A stretch of DNA of 64,000 nucleotides from Bryobacteraceae bacterium (GCA_025928545.1 JAICJH010000010.1:62001-126000), one strand, 5' to 3'. Positions 9,533 to 19,057 are shown, counted from the stretch's first letter. Numbers and translations are program-made. The notes: generated by a model from the sequence alone, not told the origin.

Positions 9533-11272
9533 TTAGAAACGGAGCCAGCGCTCGGGCGCACTCCAGGAAAGCCCAAGCGAAACCCGCAGGGTGTGCTGGA
9601 GGATCGGAGAGTTACTCAGGTCATAGCGGAGGTAATCGACCTGCAGAGTGCCACTGGCGCTGGCCCCCAGACTCCGCGAGGTGCTGAGGTTGACAGATTC
9701 GCTCTTGTAACTACCGAGAGTTGCCTGGCCGACGGCGCGCAGCGTTGAGTAAGCGACGCCGGTATTGAGAGGGAGGCGTTTCCGGAGCAGGCTGGTGGAA
9801 AACCCGGCGCTGATGGATTCCTGAACCGAGGTCAGCAACACCCCATTCCCGGGGGTTTGGCCGTGCGCGTAGGCCAGGGTGATTTTGCGGCTGCCGCGAA
9901 AATCTTTCAGAAATGCGGCGGAAATATCGGACGTCCGGAGCACAAAATAGGCATTCACGAGGGCGGAGCCCTGTCCCAGAATGGCAGCGAGCAAAGGCGG
10001 CAAAGGCACCGACTGGTACGCCAGAGTTTCAATGCGAGTGGCGCCGATCCGCGTTTGCAACTGCATTCTCGAATTGAAGGCGTAAGAATAGATCAAACCC
10101 ACGGCGTTCGAATCGGAGGTGGCGATGTTGTGGGGATACACGTAATCGGTGAAGGAGTAGTAAGCTCCCACGGTTGCCTTGCGCGTCCAGCGGTAATTGA
10201 CATCGCCGCTGGCCTGCCGGCCGGTCATGCCGACGCCTTCTGAACGGCCGATCACAAAAGTTGCGGTCGACATGTTGTACGACAGGCGCGTACTTTGATG
10301 GAATGTGAGGCTGAGCTGGGATGACAATTGGCGGGTGGAACTGTTCAGCAACTGAACACCTGGGCTGGTTGCCAGATTGATGTTGGCGATCGAACTTCCT
10401 GGCGCCAGCGCCGGATTCTCCAAAGCATAATTTTGCGAGAACTCCTGTCCCGATTCGACGACGTGAAGCACGAGCCTGCGTGAAAGGATGTGAGCGTAGT
10501 CCAGGTTGAGAGAGTGGTTCAGGCCACTCACCCCGCCGGACCCGTAATCGGAATATCCGCCGGAATAGGAAAGGCCGAGCTGATCTTTTTTCCAGATATG
10601 GCGGCCGGAAAGCGACCAGCCGATGGTGCGTGAGTCGGTATTTGCCGATGTATAGCTGGTTGCGCCATTCGCGGCGGCGGGAGCCTGTCCGTAGCTCTTC
10701 GATTCATTGAAGCTGAAAGTGGCTCTCCACTTAACCTGTTGCGGCACCATGGGCCGGGCAAGGGTATAGCTCCGGCTCAGAACAGCGGGGCCCGAGTACT
10801 GGTTTTCCGGGGAGATCGCGTCCGACGGGGAAGCCGGTCCACCTGCGCGTGGCACACCATTTTTGCCCTTGTCATCGGGGCGCGCGTATCTCGGATCTGT
10901 TGCGTTCGGATCCGTGCCGGCAGCATCGGTTTTCCCTGGAGTTACCGGGACGGAGCCTGGCAGAATGTCCTGATCCCGTTTCATCGGATCGTACTTGTCG
11001 ATTTCTTTTTCGCGCTGTTCGGCAGGGGTCAGCGGTAGTCCGGTTTTGGGATCGACGGGTGGTTTCGGGGTTGGGTTCGTCACCGGCGCTTTATCGTCTT
11101 GATCGTCCGGGGCTGCAACCGAGGAAGGCGTTGCAACCGGGGAAGACGGTACAAGAGCGGCAGTATCCTCATTCGCCTGGGCGGGAACGATTGGTGGTGT
11201 GGAAGTCTGGCCGTGCAGGGCAGGCAGAGATGCCCACAGGCAAAACCACACAATAGAGGCGCCACGATTCAC
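9533..11272 (-). CDS. probable outer-membrane beta-barrel protein with proline-rich N-terminus
   Basis: 579 residues from GTG 11272 (start uncertain; TATATATA abuts it). A signal peptide (IVWFCLWASLPALHG) is followed by a disordered Pro/Asp/Thr-rich region to about residue 180 and then ~390 residues of alternating aromatic/polar strands such as WRATFSFNESKSYG, GLSYSGGYSDYG and LQVDYLRYDL. The protein ends in SAPERWLRF with a terminal Phe, the usual C-terminal signal for BAM-dependent barrels. No named family was recognised. A structural or porin-like role in the outer membrane is inferred from composition only. Confidence 0.7.
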   Translation of the reverse strand: MNRGASIVWFCLWASLPALHGQTSTPPIVPAQANEDTAALVPSSPVATPSSVAAPDDQDDKAPVTNPTPKPPVDPKTGLPLTPAEQREKEIDKYDPMKRDQDILPGSVPVTPGKTDAAGTDPNATDPRYARPDDKGKNGVPRAGGPASPSDAISPENQYSGPAVLSRSYTLARPMVPQQVKWRATFSFNESKSYGQAPAAANGATSYTSANTDSRTIGWSLSGRHIWKKDQLGLSYSGGYSDYGSGGVSGLNHSLNLDYAHILSRRLVLHVVESGQEFSQNYALENPALAPGSSIANINLATSPGVQLLNSSTRQLSSQLSLTFHQSTRLSYNMSTATFVIGRSEGVGMTGRQASGDVNYRWTRKATVGAYYSFTDYVYPHNIATSDSNAVGLIYSYAFNSRMQLQTRIGATRIETLAYQSVPLPPLLAAILGQGSALVNAYFVLRTSDISAAFLKDFRGSRKITLAYAHGQTPGNGVLLTSVQESISAGFSTSLLRKRLPLNTGVAYSTLRAVGQATLGSYKSESVNLSTSRSLGASASGTLQVDYLRYDLSNSPILQHTLRVSLGLSWSAPERWLRF

Positions 11273-11467
11273 TATATATAGAAGTCTGACGGCTGGAACA
11301 CCACCATGTCAACGTGAGGCGGCGTTTTTCCCGTCTTGTCTTTCGGCCGGTTTCGGGAACCCGATGATTCGCAAGATATTACTTCGCAGAACAGGGTGGC
11401 GGCGCAAATGATGAGCTAACAGGCCATGGCGGCGGCAGTCTATGACTGTGTGCCGTTTTCGGCAAAC

Positions 11468-11473
11468 GAGGAG
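11468..11473 (+). promoter_or_regulatory. Shine-Dalgarno GAGGAG fixing the start at 11480
   Basis: GAGGAG is followed by six bases and ATG 11480. This settles the start of the HEAT-repeat gene in favour of 11480 over the upstream in-frame ATG at 11426. Confidence 0.75.
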
Positions 11474-11479
11474 AAAATA

Positions 11480-12223
11480 ATGAGACTGCGCCACACGCTT
11501 CTGACCGTCGCTCTCGCGATGCCGATGTTCGCTCAACAGCCGATGGTATTCAAGGATTCAACCGCGATGTCGCCGGATGAAGCTACGAAATTGATCGCTC
11601 TCAACGCCATCATGAATGCGGATCCCGATCGCGGGATGCCGCTGCTCGAAGGAATTCTGAAAGGCAACAGTTCGGCGGCTATGAAGGATCGGGCACTGTC
11701 CGTCCTCACGCAAAGCAAATCGCCGCGTGCCCAGCAGGTTCTGACGGATTACGCGAAAGCCGGCGCCGACCCCGAGCTTCAGCTGCGGGCGATCCGGTAC
11801 ATCGGTCGAACGGGAACGAAAGACGCGCAGACACAGGTAGCGGCGATCTATCCCACGGTGAGCGACACCCGCGTGAAGCAGGAAATTATCCGGTCCCTGA
11901 TGGCCTCGGGCGGCAGCGACTCACTGCTGAATATCGCCAAAACCGAAAAGGATCAGAACCTGCGCAACGAGGCAGTGCGCGATCTCGCCGTTTCGGAAAG
12001 TACGCCGGCCGCCACTCTGACCGCGTTCTATACCAGCACCACGGATCAGGCGGCGAAAAAGCAGATTATCTCCGGTCTTTCGGCTCGGGGGGATGCGAAG
12101 ACGATCATCGAATTGGCGCGGAAGGAAAACGATCCGGTGATGAAATCGTATGCGGTGCAGCGCCTGAGCGGGATGTCGCGGAATCAGGCTGCCATGGATT
12201 TCATGATGGAACTGCTGAAGTAG
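11480..12223 (+). CDS. secreted HEAT-repeat protein
   Basis: 247 residues: signal peptide MRLRHTLLTVALAMPMFAQ, then alpha-helical repeats of about 30 residues (for example PELQLRAIRYIGRTGTKDAQ, VKQEIIRSLMASGGSDSL, NLRNEAVRDLAVSES, KKQIISGLSARGDAKT, PVMKSYAVQRLSGM) with the spacing of HEAT/PBS-lyase-like repeats. Such exported repeat proteins act as protein-protein scaffolds; the partner is unknown. The Shine-Dalgarno is strong, unlike many neighbouring genes. The gene is followed 26 bases later by the P450 gene, which has its own -10-like element. Confidence 0.8.
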   Translation: MRLRHTLLTVALAMPMFAQQPMVFKDSTAMSPDEATKLIALNAIMNADPDRGMPLLEGILKGNSSAAMKDRALSVLTQSKSPRAQQVLTDYAKAGADPELQLRAIRYIGRTGTKDAQTQVAAIYPTVSDTRVKQEIIRSLMASGGSDSLLNIAKTEKDQNLRNEAVRDLAVSESTPAATLTAFYTSTTDQAAKKQIISGLSARGDAKTIIELARKENDPVMKSYAVQRLSGMSRNQAAMDFMMELLK

Positions 12224-12237
12224 AAACGCGCGTCGGC

Positions 12238-12243
12238 TAATCT
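12238..12243 (+). promoter_or_regulatory. -10-like TAATCT, predicted leaderless start of the P450 gene
   Basis: TAATCT ends six bases before GTG 12250, the same spacing as at 3466 and 14539; no Shine-Dalgarno is visible. Confidence 0.5.
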
Positions 12244-12249
12244 GGCTTC

Positions 12250-13488
12250 GTGAGCCTCATTCGCACGCTACGCGCCTTGTTTTCCGACCGCCTTAGTGTG
12301 ATCGAAAGGCTGGGAGCGGAGATTCCGCGAATCGGGCGCGCGGATTTCGGGCGCCTCAGTGTTGTGCTGGTGAATGTTCCGGAACTTGTGCCGGAAGTCC
12401 TGATCGAGCGGGCGGAGGATTTCGTGAAGGGCCCGGTTCTGCGGGTGATTTCGCGGCCGGTGTTCGGCGACGGGCTGCTGACAAGTGAAGGCGAGCTTCA
12501 CCGGCAACGCCGCCGCCTGGTGGCTCCGGCGCTGGCGCACCAACGCATGGTGCATTACGCCGAGGTGATGGAGCAGCATACGTCGGCTTTGGCGGATTCC
12601 TGGCGGGATGGAAATAGTCTGGACATCGTGGAAGCCATGATGGGGCTGACCCTCGGAATCGTTTGCCGCACCCTTTTCGACGTGGATGTTCCAGGTGAGG
12701 CGGCGGATATCGGGCACGACATTATGACGGCGCAGAGTTACGCGATGCGGCAAATCCGCGTACCTTTTCGCTTGCCGCAGGGAAAGGCCCGGGCGGCTTT
12801 GGGGCGGCTCAATGATCGCATCTACGGGATCATCCGGGAGCGGCGGGCAAGCGGAGGAGACAGGGGTGATCTGCTGTCGATGCTGCTGCTGGCGCGCGAC
12901 GAAGAGACGGGGATGCAAATGGACGATGTGGCCGTCCGTGACGAGGCCATGACTTTGTTTTTGGCTGGTCATGAAACGACCGCGCTGGCGACAGGGTATT
13001 CGTGGTATCTGCTGGCGCAACATCCCGAGTATTTCGAGCGGCTGCGGGCGGAAGGTCTGCCGTTTGCGCTACAGATTATGAAGGAATCTCTGCGGCTCTT
13101 CCCGCCGGCCTATGCGATTGCGCGGACCGCGGTGCGCGATACGGCGATTGGCGGCTTTCCCATTCGCGAAGGCGATCTGGTTTTCATAGCTCAATGGCTG
13201 CTGCACAGAGATCCGCGCTATTTTGAAGAGCCGATGCGGTTCGATCCGGATAGGTTTCTGCCGGAGCGCGAAGCGCAGATTCCGCGCTACGCTTATCTGC
13301 CTTTTGGCGGGGGACGGCGGATTTGTATCGGAAATCATTTCGCACTGACGGAAGGGCAAATCATTTTGAACACGATCGCGCAGAGGTTTCGGATGGAACC
13401 GGCATCGCGTCGTCCTCTGCGGTTTGAACCGTTGATTACGTTGAGACCCAGGGGTGGGATTCCAGTGAGGCTGCATGAGAACAAGTAG
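12250..13488 (+). CDS. cytochrome P450
   Basis: 412 residues from GTG 12250. All class signatures are present: the I-helix oxygen-activation motif AGHETT (239-244), ExxR as Glu279-Arg282 (ESLR), the PERF-type FDPDRF, and the haem loop FGGGRRICIG with the proximal ligand Cys359. The soluble bacterial size without a membrane anchor implies separate ferredoxin/reductase partners, none of which is encoded nearby. By family knowledge it is a haem monooxygenase; the substrate cannot be inferred. The sequence resembles CYP102-domain/CYP110-like fatty-acid or terpenoid hydroxylases in general layout, but I do not assign a subfamily. Confidence 0.95.
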   Translation: MSLIRTLRALFSDRLSVIERLGAEIPRIGRADFGRLSVVLVNVPELVPEVLIERAEDFVKGPVLRVISRPVFGDGLLTSEGELHRQRRRLVAPALAHQRMVHYAEVMEQHTSALADSWRDGNSLDIVEAMMGLTLGIVCRTLFDVDVPGEAADIGHDIMTAQSYAMRQIRVPFRLPQGKARAALGRLNDRIYGIIRERRASGGDRGDLLSMLLLARDEETGMQMDDVAVRDEAMTLFLAGHETTALATGYSWYLLAQHPEYFERLRAEGLPFALQIMKESLRLFPPAYAIARTAVRDTAIGGFPIREGDLVFIAQWLLHRDPRYFEEPMRFDPDRFLPEREAQIPRYAYLPFGGGRRICIGNHFALTEGQIILNTIAQRFRMEPASRRPLRFEPLITLRPRGGIPVRLHENK

Positions 13489-13520
13489 CAGCTAAAGTGC
13501 TTGTCTCGCCGCAAAGAAAT

Positions 13521-13550
13521 GGCCGCCGATGCACGCCGGTGCACGCCGAT
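13521..13550. repeat. three imperfect 10-bp tandem repeats
   Basis: GGCCGCCGAT, GCACGCCGGT and GCACGCCGAT follow one another in the short gap between the P450 and pseudouridine synthase genes. Their spacing gives a CGCCG core every ten bases, about one helical turn. Confidence 0.5.
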
Positions 13551-13591
13551 AAAACCCAAAAGGGCGGCATCATAGATTACGCTCAAACCAG

Positions 13592-14485
13592 ATGCTCAAC
13601 CGGGGTTATGCCTACACCACGATCATCAGCAGCAAGTACCATGGGCGAAATCTGCTCTCTCACCTGGCAAGCCTCTACCCCCACTCGACCCCGGAAGCCT
13701 GGCAACAAAAACTGAACGACGGCCAGGTCACGCTCAGCGGGCTCACCGCCAACGGAAGCGAATCGGTCGCTTCAGGTCAGGCTCTTGTCTGGAACCGTCC
13801 ACCCTGGATTGAACCGGACGCCCCTCGGCACTTCGAAGTACTGTTTGAAGACGACCATCTGCTGGCCGTCAACAAGCCGAGCGGGTTGCCAACCCTTCCA
13901 GGCGGCGGCTTCATGGAGAATTCGTTGCTGCGCCTGGTGCAAGAGCAAACACCCAACGCAAACCCGGTCCACCGGTTGGGCCGAGCCACCACCGGTATCG
14001 TTCTGTTTGCCAAAACGCCACAGGCGGCCTCTAATCTGTTTGGAAACTGGAACACATCCAAAGTTCAAAAGATCTACCGGGCGCTGGCTCAAAACAGGGC
14101 ACAGCACGACGCCTACGAAATCCTCACGCCGATTGGGCTGGTACCGCATCCGCTCATCGGTTCCGTGTGGGCCGCCAACCCCCGCGGCAAACCGTCAAAG
14201 TCATTGGCCAGGGTGATCTCATGCACGAGCAGCACCACGATATTCGAGGTAACGCTGCATTCGGGCCGCCCCCATCAGATCAGGATTCATCTGGCATCGA
14301 TCGGGCATCCACTGGTTGGCGATCCTCTGTACGGGTTAACCGGCCTGCCTCTCGAAAACCTTCCCGGTCTGCCTGGCGATGGAGGATATCTATTGCATGC
14401 GCAATATTTGAAATTCCAGCACCCCATCACCGGAGAACGAATCGATATTGAGGCGGTTTCTCCGTCTGAATTGTCGATCGGGTGA
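13592..14485 (+). CDS. RluA-family pseudouridine synthase-like protein lacking the catalytic Asp
   Basis: 297 residues. The N-terminal ~75 look S4-like (NLLSHLASLYP..., WQQKLNDGQVTLSG). The catalytic domain shows FEDDHLLAVNKPSGLPTLPGG, VHRLGRATTGIVLFAKT, KIYRALAQN, EVTLHSGRPHQIRIHLASIGHPLVGDPLYG, all RluA-family hallmarks. In the family the motif is HRLDxxTSG and its Asp is the catalytic nucleophile; here residue 130 is Gly (codon GGC). The other motifs are intact, so it may be a specialised or inactive RNA-binding member. The start has no clear Shine-Dalgarno, and the target RNA is unknown. Confidence 0.85.
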   Translation: MLNRGYAYTTIISSKYHGRNLLSHLASLYPHSTPEAWQQKLNDGQVTLSGLTANGSESVASGQALVWNRPPWIEPDAPRHFEVLFEDDHLLAVNKPSGLPTLPGGGFMENSLLRLVQEQTPNANPVHRLGRATTGIVLFAKTPQAASNLFGNWNTSKVQKIYRALAQNRAQHDAYEILTPIGLVPHPLIGSVWAANPRGKPSKSLARVISCTSSTTIFEVTLHSGRPHQIRIHLASIGHPLVGDPLYGLTGLPLENLPGLPGDGGYLLHAQYLKFQHPITGERIDIEAVSPSELSIG

Positions 14486-14526
14486 GTACGGTGGAGGGCG
14501 CGGACAATGAACCGGCCCATTCGCAG

Positions 14527-14532
14527 TAAGAT
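14527..14532 (+). promoter_or_regulatory. -10-like TAAGAT, predicted leaderless start of the YjbQ-family gene
   Basis: TAAGAT is followed by exactly six bases and ATG 14539; the six bases (CGCGGT) contain no ribosome-binding site. Confidence 0.55.
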
Positions 14533-14538
14533 CGCGGT

Positions 14539-14952
14539 ATGAAGTTCCATACCGAGTACGTCACTTTCAAGACCGCGAAACACCGGGAGTACATCAATAT
14601 GACTTCGCAGGTGGAGAGCGCGCTTCGCAAGAGCGGGATTCGCGAGGGCATGATTCTTGTCTCGGCGATGCACATTACTGCCGGAGTCTACGTCAATGAT
14701 GCGGAGGACGGCCTGATCCAGGATATCGATGCGTGGCTGGAAGGGCTGGCTCCGTTTCGCGAGGACTACCGGCACCACCGGACCGGCGAAACCAACGGCG
14801 ATTCCCATCTGAAGAGCCTTATCATTCATCACGAAGTCATCGTGCCGGTGACCAACGGCAAGCTGGATTTCGGGCCGTGGCAGCAGGTTTATTATGCGGA
14901 GTTCGACGGACAACGATCAAAACGCGTCATCATTAAAGTCATGGGCGAATAG
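14539..14952 (+). CDS. YjbQ/UPF0047 family protein (secondary thiamine-phosphate synthase)
   Basis: 137 residues, the usual length for this small family. Conserved blocks are visible: [14 protein letters not shown] (the family's HTTAGxxxNE-like block), [18 protein letters not shown], and [24 protein letters not shown] followed by [13 protein letters not shown]0047 proteins form trimers with a His-rich pocket; a side activity forming thiamine phosphate has been described for YjbQ, while the native role is unclear. It stands between a pseudouridine synthase-like gene and a DUF4139 gene with no obvious functional link. Confidence 0.9.
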   Translation: MKFHTEYVTFKTAKHREYINMTSQVESALRKSGIREGMILVSAMHITAGVYVNDAEDGLIQDIDAWLEGLAPFREDYRHHRTGETNGDSHLKSLIIHHEVIVPVTNGKLDFGPWQQVYYAEFDGQRSKRVIIKVMGE

Positions 14953-15003
14953 GGAACCTATTCGGGTCCCGGCGGAACTAAATATAAAGGGCGGCGTCTA
15001 CTC

Positions 15004-17034
15004 ATGCGTATGGAAAACCGAAGCCTTGTTGCTGTGCTGCTGTGCGCGGTCATTTCTCCCGCGGCTGAATTACCTGTGCGGACGGTGGTGCTCTACAAGC
15101 ACGGGGTTGGTTATTTTGAACGGTCCGGGCCATTGGCGCCGGGCGAATCGGCTCGACTCGACTTCGATGCGGAGTCGATGAACGACGTACTGAAATCGCT
15201 CACCATCAACGATCAGGGCGGCAAAGTGACCGGGTTGCGCTACGACTCCAGCATTCCGCTGGAACAAAAACTGAATGAATTTCCTTTTCGGATTGCCGAT
15301 GGCCAGCCGCTGGCGTCGGTGATCGACCAGTTGAAGGGCGCGCGGGTGGAGATGGAATTCGGGCCGCAGAAAGTCGCGGGCGCGATTGTTTCGGCCCGGT
15401 TAATTCCCGGGGACAAGGATCATGCCGAACGCGAGCAACTCACGCTTCTGATGGATTCGGGAGATCTGCGCAATGTGGATCTGGGAGCGGCGACATCGAT
15501 TCATTTCACGGATCCGCAGTTGCAGATGCAATTTAAGGACTATCTGGCGGCTTTGACCAGTTCGCGGTCGAAGGATAAGCGCAGCGTGTATATCGATTCG
15601 ACGGATGCGAAGTCGCACGACGTTTCGGCGTCGTACATTATGCCGATGCCGGCCTGGAAGTCGAGCTACCGTTTGATGCTGGACGATACCGGGACGCAGC
15701 CGACGCTGGAGGGTTGGGCGATTGTGGACAACACGACTGGCGAGGACTGGACGAATGTGAAGATTTCGCTGGTTTCGGGGAAGCCGATTTCGTTTATCAG
15801 CCAGTTATATGCGCCGAAGTATATCCAGCGGAAGGGTGCGGAATTAACGGAGGATCAGGCACTGGCGCCGACTCTCTATTCGGGCGCTGTGGCAGGTCTG
15901 GCCAAGTCGACAGCCGGCCCCGCCGGAGGAGGCGGGCGCGGCGGCAGGGCCGGTTTCAATGCAGCCGGAGCTTTGGACAGCCTGAGCCAGTCGGTGACGG
16001 TTGAATCGGCTGCACCATACGCGCCCAGGGCCGTTGCGCCGTCTACGGTTGCTGACCTCGGCCCGGCGGGCGAGCTCGCCGATCTGTTCCAGTATTCGAT
16101 CAGGAACCCGGTAACAGTGAAGAAGAACCAGTCTGCGATGCTGCCTTTCATGCAGCAGAAGATTGCCGCGCGCAAGCTGATCATTTATTCCGATACCAGC
16201 CGCCCGAATCCACTGAATGCGGCGGAACTTACGAACGATTCCGGATTGACACTCGATGGAGGGCCTATCACCGTTTACGACGCGGGGGCTTATGCAGGAG
16301 AGGCGCTCGTCGAGACGATCAAGGCTAAAGACAAACGCTTCATTAGTTATGGCGTTGACCTCGGAACCCGCATTTCCACGAATCTGGATTCACGGACAGA
16401 GTATGCGCGCTCTCTGCGGGCGCAGCATGGCACAATCATCACTAAGAATGCGGTGATTGCGAAGAAGACCTACACCGTGCATAACGTGGACGCGCGTGCG
16501 AAGACTCTGATTATTGAGTACCCAGTGCGCTCCGGATATAGCCTGATCGACACGGCGAAACCGATTGAAACTGCGCGCGACGTTTATCGTTTTGAGGTGA
16601 AAGTCCCGGCCTCCGGCGATATTACCTTTCCCGTCACCGAAGAGAACGTTTACGATCAACAGGTTCAGGTTTCATCGATGAATCCGGATGGGTTGCTGGT
16701 CTACGTTCGCAACCAAAGTATCTCCAATTCCGCGCGCCGGCAGTTGCAGCAAATCGCCGATCTGAAAACGCAGATTGTCGGCATTGACGGCGAAAGGAAT
16801 CGGCTGAACTCGGAAATCGATTCCACCACGCGCGATGAACAGCGCAACCGGGAGAACATCGCCAGTCTGTCCAATGTCGCGGGACAGCAGTCGCTGGTGC
16901 AGGAATATGCTCGCAAGCTGGCGGATCAGGAAGTCTCCATTGCCAAAGCGCACGACCGCCAGAAGGAACTGGATCAGCAGAAGGTTCAATTGCAGGGGCA
17001 ACTGAATGGGCTGATTGAAAAGCTGGATTTTTGA
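15004..17034 (+). CDS. secreted DUF4139 (mucoidy-inhibitor-A-like) protein with C-terminal coiled coil
   Basis: 676 residues with a signal peptide (LVAVLLCAVISPAAE). VRTVVLYKHGVGYFERSG at the mature N-terminus and SASYIMPMPAWKSSYRLML, EGWAIVDNTTGEDWTNVKISLVSGKPISF in the middle are DUF4139 hallmarks. A Gly/Arg-rich loop (around 300-315) interrupts the middle. The last ~110 residues (QLQQIADLKTQIVGIDGERN..., ARKLADQEVSIAKAHDRQ...) are a long coiled coil, whereas many relatives carry it near the N-terminus. Function in the family is unknown. An alternative start at 15010 (ATG) is possible. Confidence 0.8.
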   Translation: MRMENRSLVAVLLCAVISPAAELPVRTVVLYKHGVGYFERSGPLAPGESARLDFDAESMNDVLKSLTINDQGGKVTGLRYDSSIPLEQKLNEFPFRIADGQPLASVIDQLKGARVEMEFGPQKVAGAIVSARLIPGDKDHAEREQLTLLMDSGDLRNVDLGAATSIHFTDPQLQMQFKDYLAALTSSRSKDKRSVYIDSTDAKSHDVSASYIMPMPAWKSSYRLMLDDTGTQPTLEGWAIVDNTTGEDWTNVKISLVSGKPISFISQLYAPKYIQRKGAELTEDQALAPTLYSGAVAGLAKSTAGPAGGGGRGGRAGFNAAGALDSLSQSVTVESAAPYAPRAVAPSTVADLGPAGELADLFQYSIRNPVTVKKNQSAMLPFMQQKIAARKLIIYSDTSRPNPLNAAELTNDSGLTLDGGPITVYDAGAYAGEALVETIKAKDKRFISYGVDLGTRISTNLDSRTEYARSLRAQHGTIITKNAVIAKKTYTVHNVDARAKTLIIEYPVRSGYSLIDTAKPIETARDVYRFEVKVPASGDITFPVTEENVYDQQVQVSSMNPDGLLVYVRNQSISNSARRQLQQIADLKTQIVGIDGERNRLNSEIDSTTRDEQRNRENIASLSNVAGQQSLVQEYARKLADQEVSIAKAHDRQKELDQQKVQLQGQLNGLIEKLDF

Positions 17035-17051
17035 GACGTCTGGCCGCAGGA

Positions 17052-17057
17052 TAAACT
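17052..17057 (+). promoter_or_regulatory. -10-like TAAACT upstream of malQ
   Basis: TAAACT lies eight bases before GTG 17066, slightly longer than the spacing of the other leaderless candidates. No Shine-Dalgarno is seen. Confidence 0.3.
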
Positions 17058-17065
17058 GGACCTGA

Positions 17066-19057
17066 GTGCCATTCGACGACGCCCTTCGTGACGCAGCGGA
17101 ACGGCTTGGAATCCAGCAACAGTTTTGGGATAACTTCGGGACGCCCCACGTCACCTCCGAAGAGACGAACCGCGCGATCATTGCCGCCATTGAAGCGGCT
17201 TCAGGGGCAGCTGGCGACGCGGATGCGCATCCACCAGAGGCCATCGTCATCGGTGAGTCGGACCAGTTTCGGGCATCGACTGATCTGGAGATCGTCACCG
17301 AATCGGGCGACCGCATTCGACTGACGGCGGGCGATCTGGCGCCGAAGTTGCCGATCGGATATCACGAAACACGGTCGGGCCGGCGTGTGACGCGACTGAT
17401 TGTTGCGCCGGAGCGCGCGTACCAGCCTTCAGGCCGAAGTGCCGGATTTGGTGTCACGCTTTATGGATTGCGATCCGAACGGAACTGGGGGTGCGGGGAT
17501 TTTCGCGATCTTTGCGACCTGATCGATTGGGCGGTGGCGGCGCTGGGAGTAGATTTCATCGCGCTGAATCCATTGCACGCGATTCATAACCGGCGGCCGT
17601 ACAACACCAGTCCTTATCTGCCGAACAGCATTTTCTACCGCAATTTTCTCTACCTGGATGTAGAGAGTATTGAGGGCTACCAGGCGGTGGAAGATCCGGC
17701 TGAACTGCAGGAGTTGCGCCGAGCTCCGACGGTGGAATACGAGCAGGTAGCGGGGTTCAAACGGCGCGCGCTGGAACGTATTTTCAGGACGAATCCGCCG
17801 GGGAAAGATTGCCTGGAATGGATTGCCGGCGAAGGCGATTTGCTGCGCGTTTACGCGATTTACTGCGCGCTGGACGAAGTGCTGCATGCGGCGAGCCCCG
17901 ACCTCTGGATCTGGCCCGATTGGCCGGAGAAATACCGCGATCCGTCGAGCCACGCGGTGGAGGCTTTCGCGAGGGAAAACGAGCGCACTATTCTGTTCCA
18001 TGGGTGGCTGCAGTGGCTGGTGGATCGGCAGGTCGCCGCGGTTCAGAAGCACGCCCTGGCGGCAGGGATGAAGATCGGTCTCTATCACGATCTGGCGCTG
18101 GCGACGGACCGCTGCGGGTCGGATTTGTGGGGCTGGAGGCCTTATTTCATCACCGGGTGCCGGGTGGGTTCGCCGCCGGATGGATTTTCGCCGAATGGGC
18201 AGGATTGGTCGTTTCCGCCTCCGAATACCGTGCGGCACCGGGCGGACGGGTACAGGATGTTCGCGGAGTCGATTCGGAAGACGATGCGGCATGGCGGTGC
18301 GCTGCGGATCGACCACGTGATGCGCTTGTTCCGGCTTTACTGGATTCCGGAAGGACACAGCGCAAAGGAAGGCGCCTACGTGCGCGACCGTGCCGCCGAT
18401 CTGGTGCGGGTGCTGGCGCTTGAGAGCGTTAGGAACAAGTCGATTATTGTGGGCGAGGATCTCGGCACGGTGGAAGACGAGGTGCGGGAGACGCTGGCGC
18501 GCTTCGGCATTTTGAGCTATAAGCTGCTGTATTTCGAGCGCCGGGGAGCCGAATTCCGGCTCCCGGGGGAGTATCCGGCGGCGGCGCTGACATCGACGTC
18601 AACTCACGATCTTGCAACGATGGCTGGCTATTGGACGGGTGAGGACATCGAAGCGCGGTTTCGGGCCGGTACGATCGACGATGAGCTGAGAAAGCGGCAG
18701 TACGTGGATCGGGCGCAGGACAGGCAGCGATTGCTGGAGGCCCTGTTCGCGGCGGGGTTGATGCCGCCGGATTACGAACGTGACGCGGCGAAAATTCCGG
18801 AACTGACCGGAGAACTTCATTTCGCGGTTTCCGGGTTTCTGGCTTCCACTCCGTGCACCATGTGGCTGATTAATCAGGAAGATCTGACGAAAGAGGCGCA
18901 CCAACAGAATCTTCCGGGAACGACCGCCGAGTACCCGAACTGGGGCCGGAAAATGCGCTGGACGATCGGCGAACTCGACACGGTGAAGGAATCGCGCGAT
19001 TGTGCCGCGATGCTGCGCTACTGGGTGGAGAAAACCGGTCGCCACGCTGAGGTCTGA
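17066..19057 (+). CDS. malQ: 4-alpha-glucanotransferase (amylomaltase, GH77)
   Basis: 663 residues from GTG 17066, close to the length of the longer MalQ enzymes. It transfers maltodextrin chains between acceptors in the cytoplasm. Catalytic residues are visible: nucleophile Asp416 in LRIDH, acid/base Glu464 in GEDLGT and transition-state Asp515 in STHD. Substrate loop motifs NPLHAIHNRRPYNTSPY, GLYHDLALATDRCGSD and PPNTVRHRADGYRMF are intact. It fits glycogen/maltodextrin metabolism together with glgC at 35.2 kb, but the two are not in one operon. Confidence 0.95.
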   Translation: MPFDDALRDAAERLGIQQQFWDNFGTPHVTSEETNRAIIAAIEAASGAAGDADAHPPEAIVIGESDQFRASTDLEIVTESGDRIRLTAGDLAPKLPIGYHETRSGRRVTRLIVAPERAYQPSGRSAGFGVTLYGLRSERNWGCGDFRDLCDLIDWAVAALGVDFIALNPLHAIHNRRPYNTSPYLPNSIFYRNFLYLDVESIEGYQAVEDPAELQELRRAPTVEYEQVAGFKRRALERIFRTNPPGKDCLEWIAGEGDLLRVYAIYCALDEVLHAASPDLWIWPDWPEKYRDPSSHAVEAFARENERTILFHGWLQWLVDRQVAAVQKHALAAGMKIGLYHDLALATDRCGSDLWGWRPYFITGCRVGSPPDGFSPNGQDWSFPPPNTVRHRADGYRMFAESIRKTMRHGGALRIDHVMRLFRLYWIPEGHSAKEGAYVRDRAADLVRVLALESVRNKSIIVGEDLGTVEDEVRETLARFGILSYKLLYFERRGAEFRLPGEYPAAALTSTSTHDLATMAGYWTGEDIEARFRAGTIDDELRKRQYVDRAQDRQRLLEALFAAGLMPPDYERDAAKIPELTGELHFAVSGFLASTPCTMWLINQEDLTKEAHQQNLPGTTAEYPNWGRKMRWTIGELDTVKESRDCAAMLRYWVEKTGRHAEV

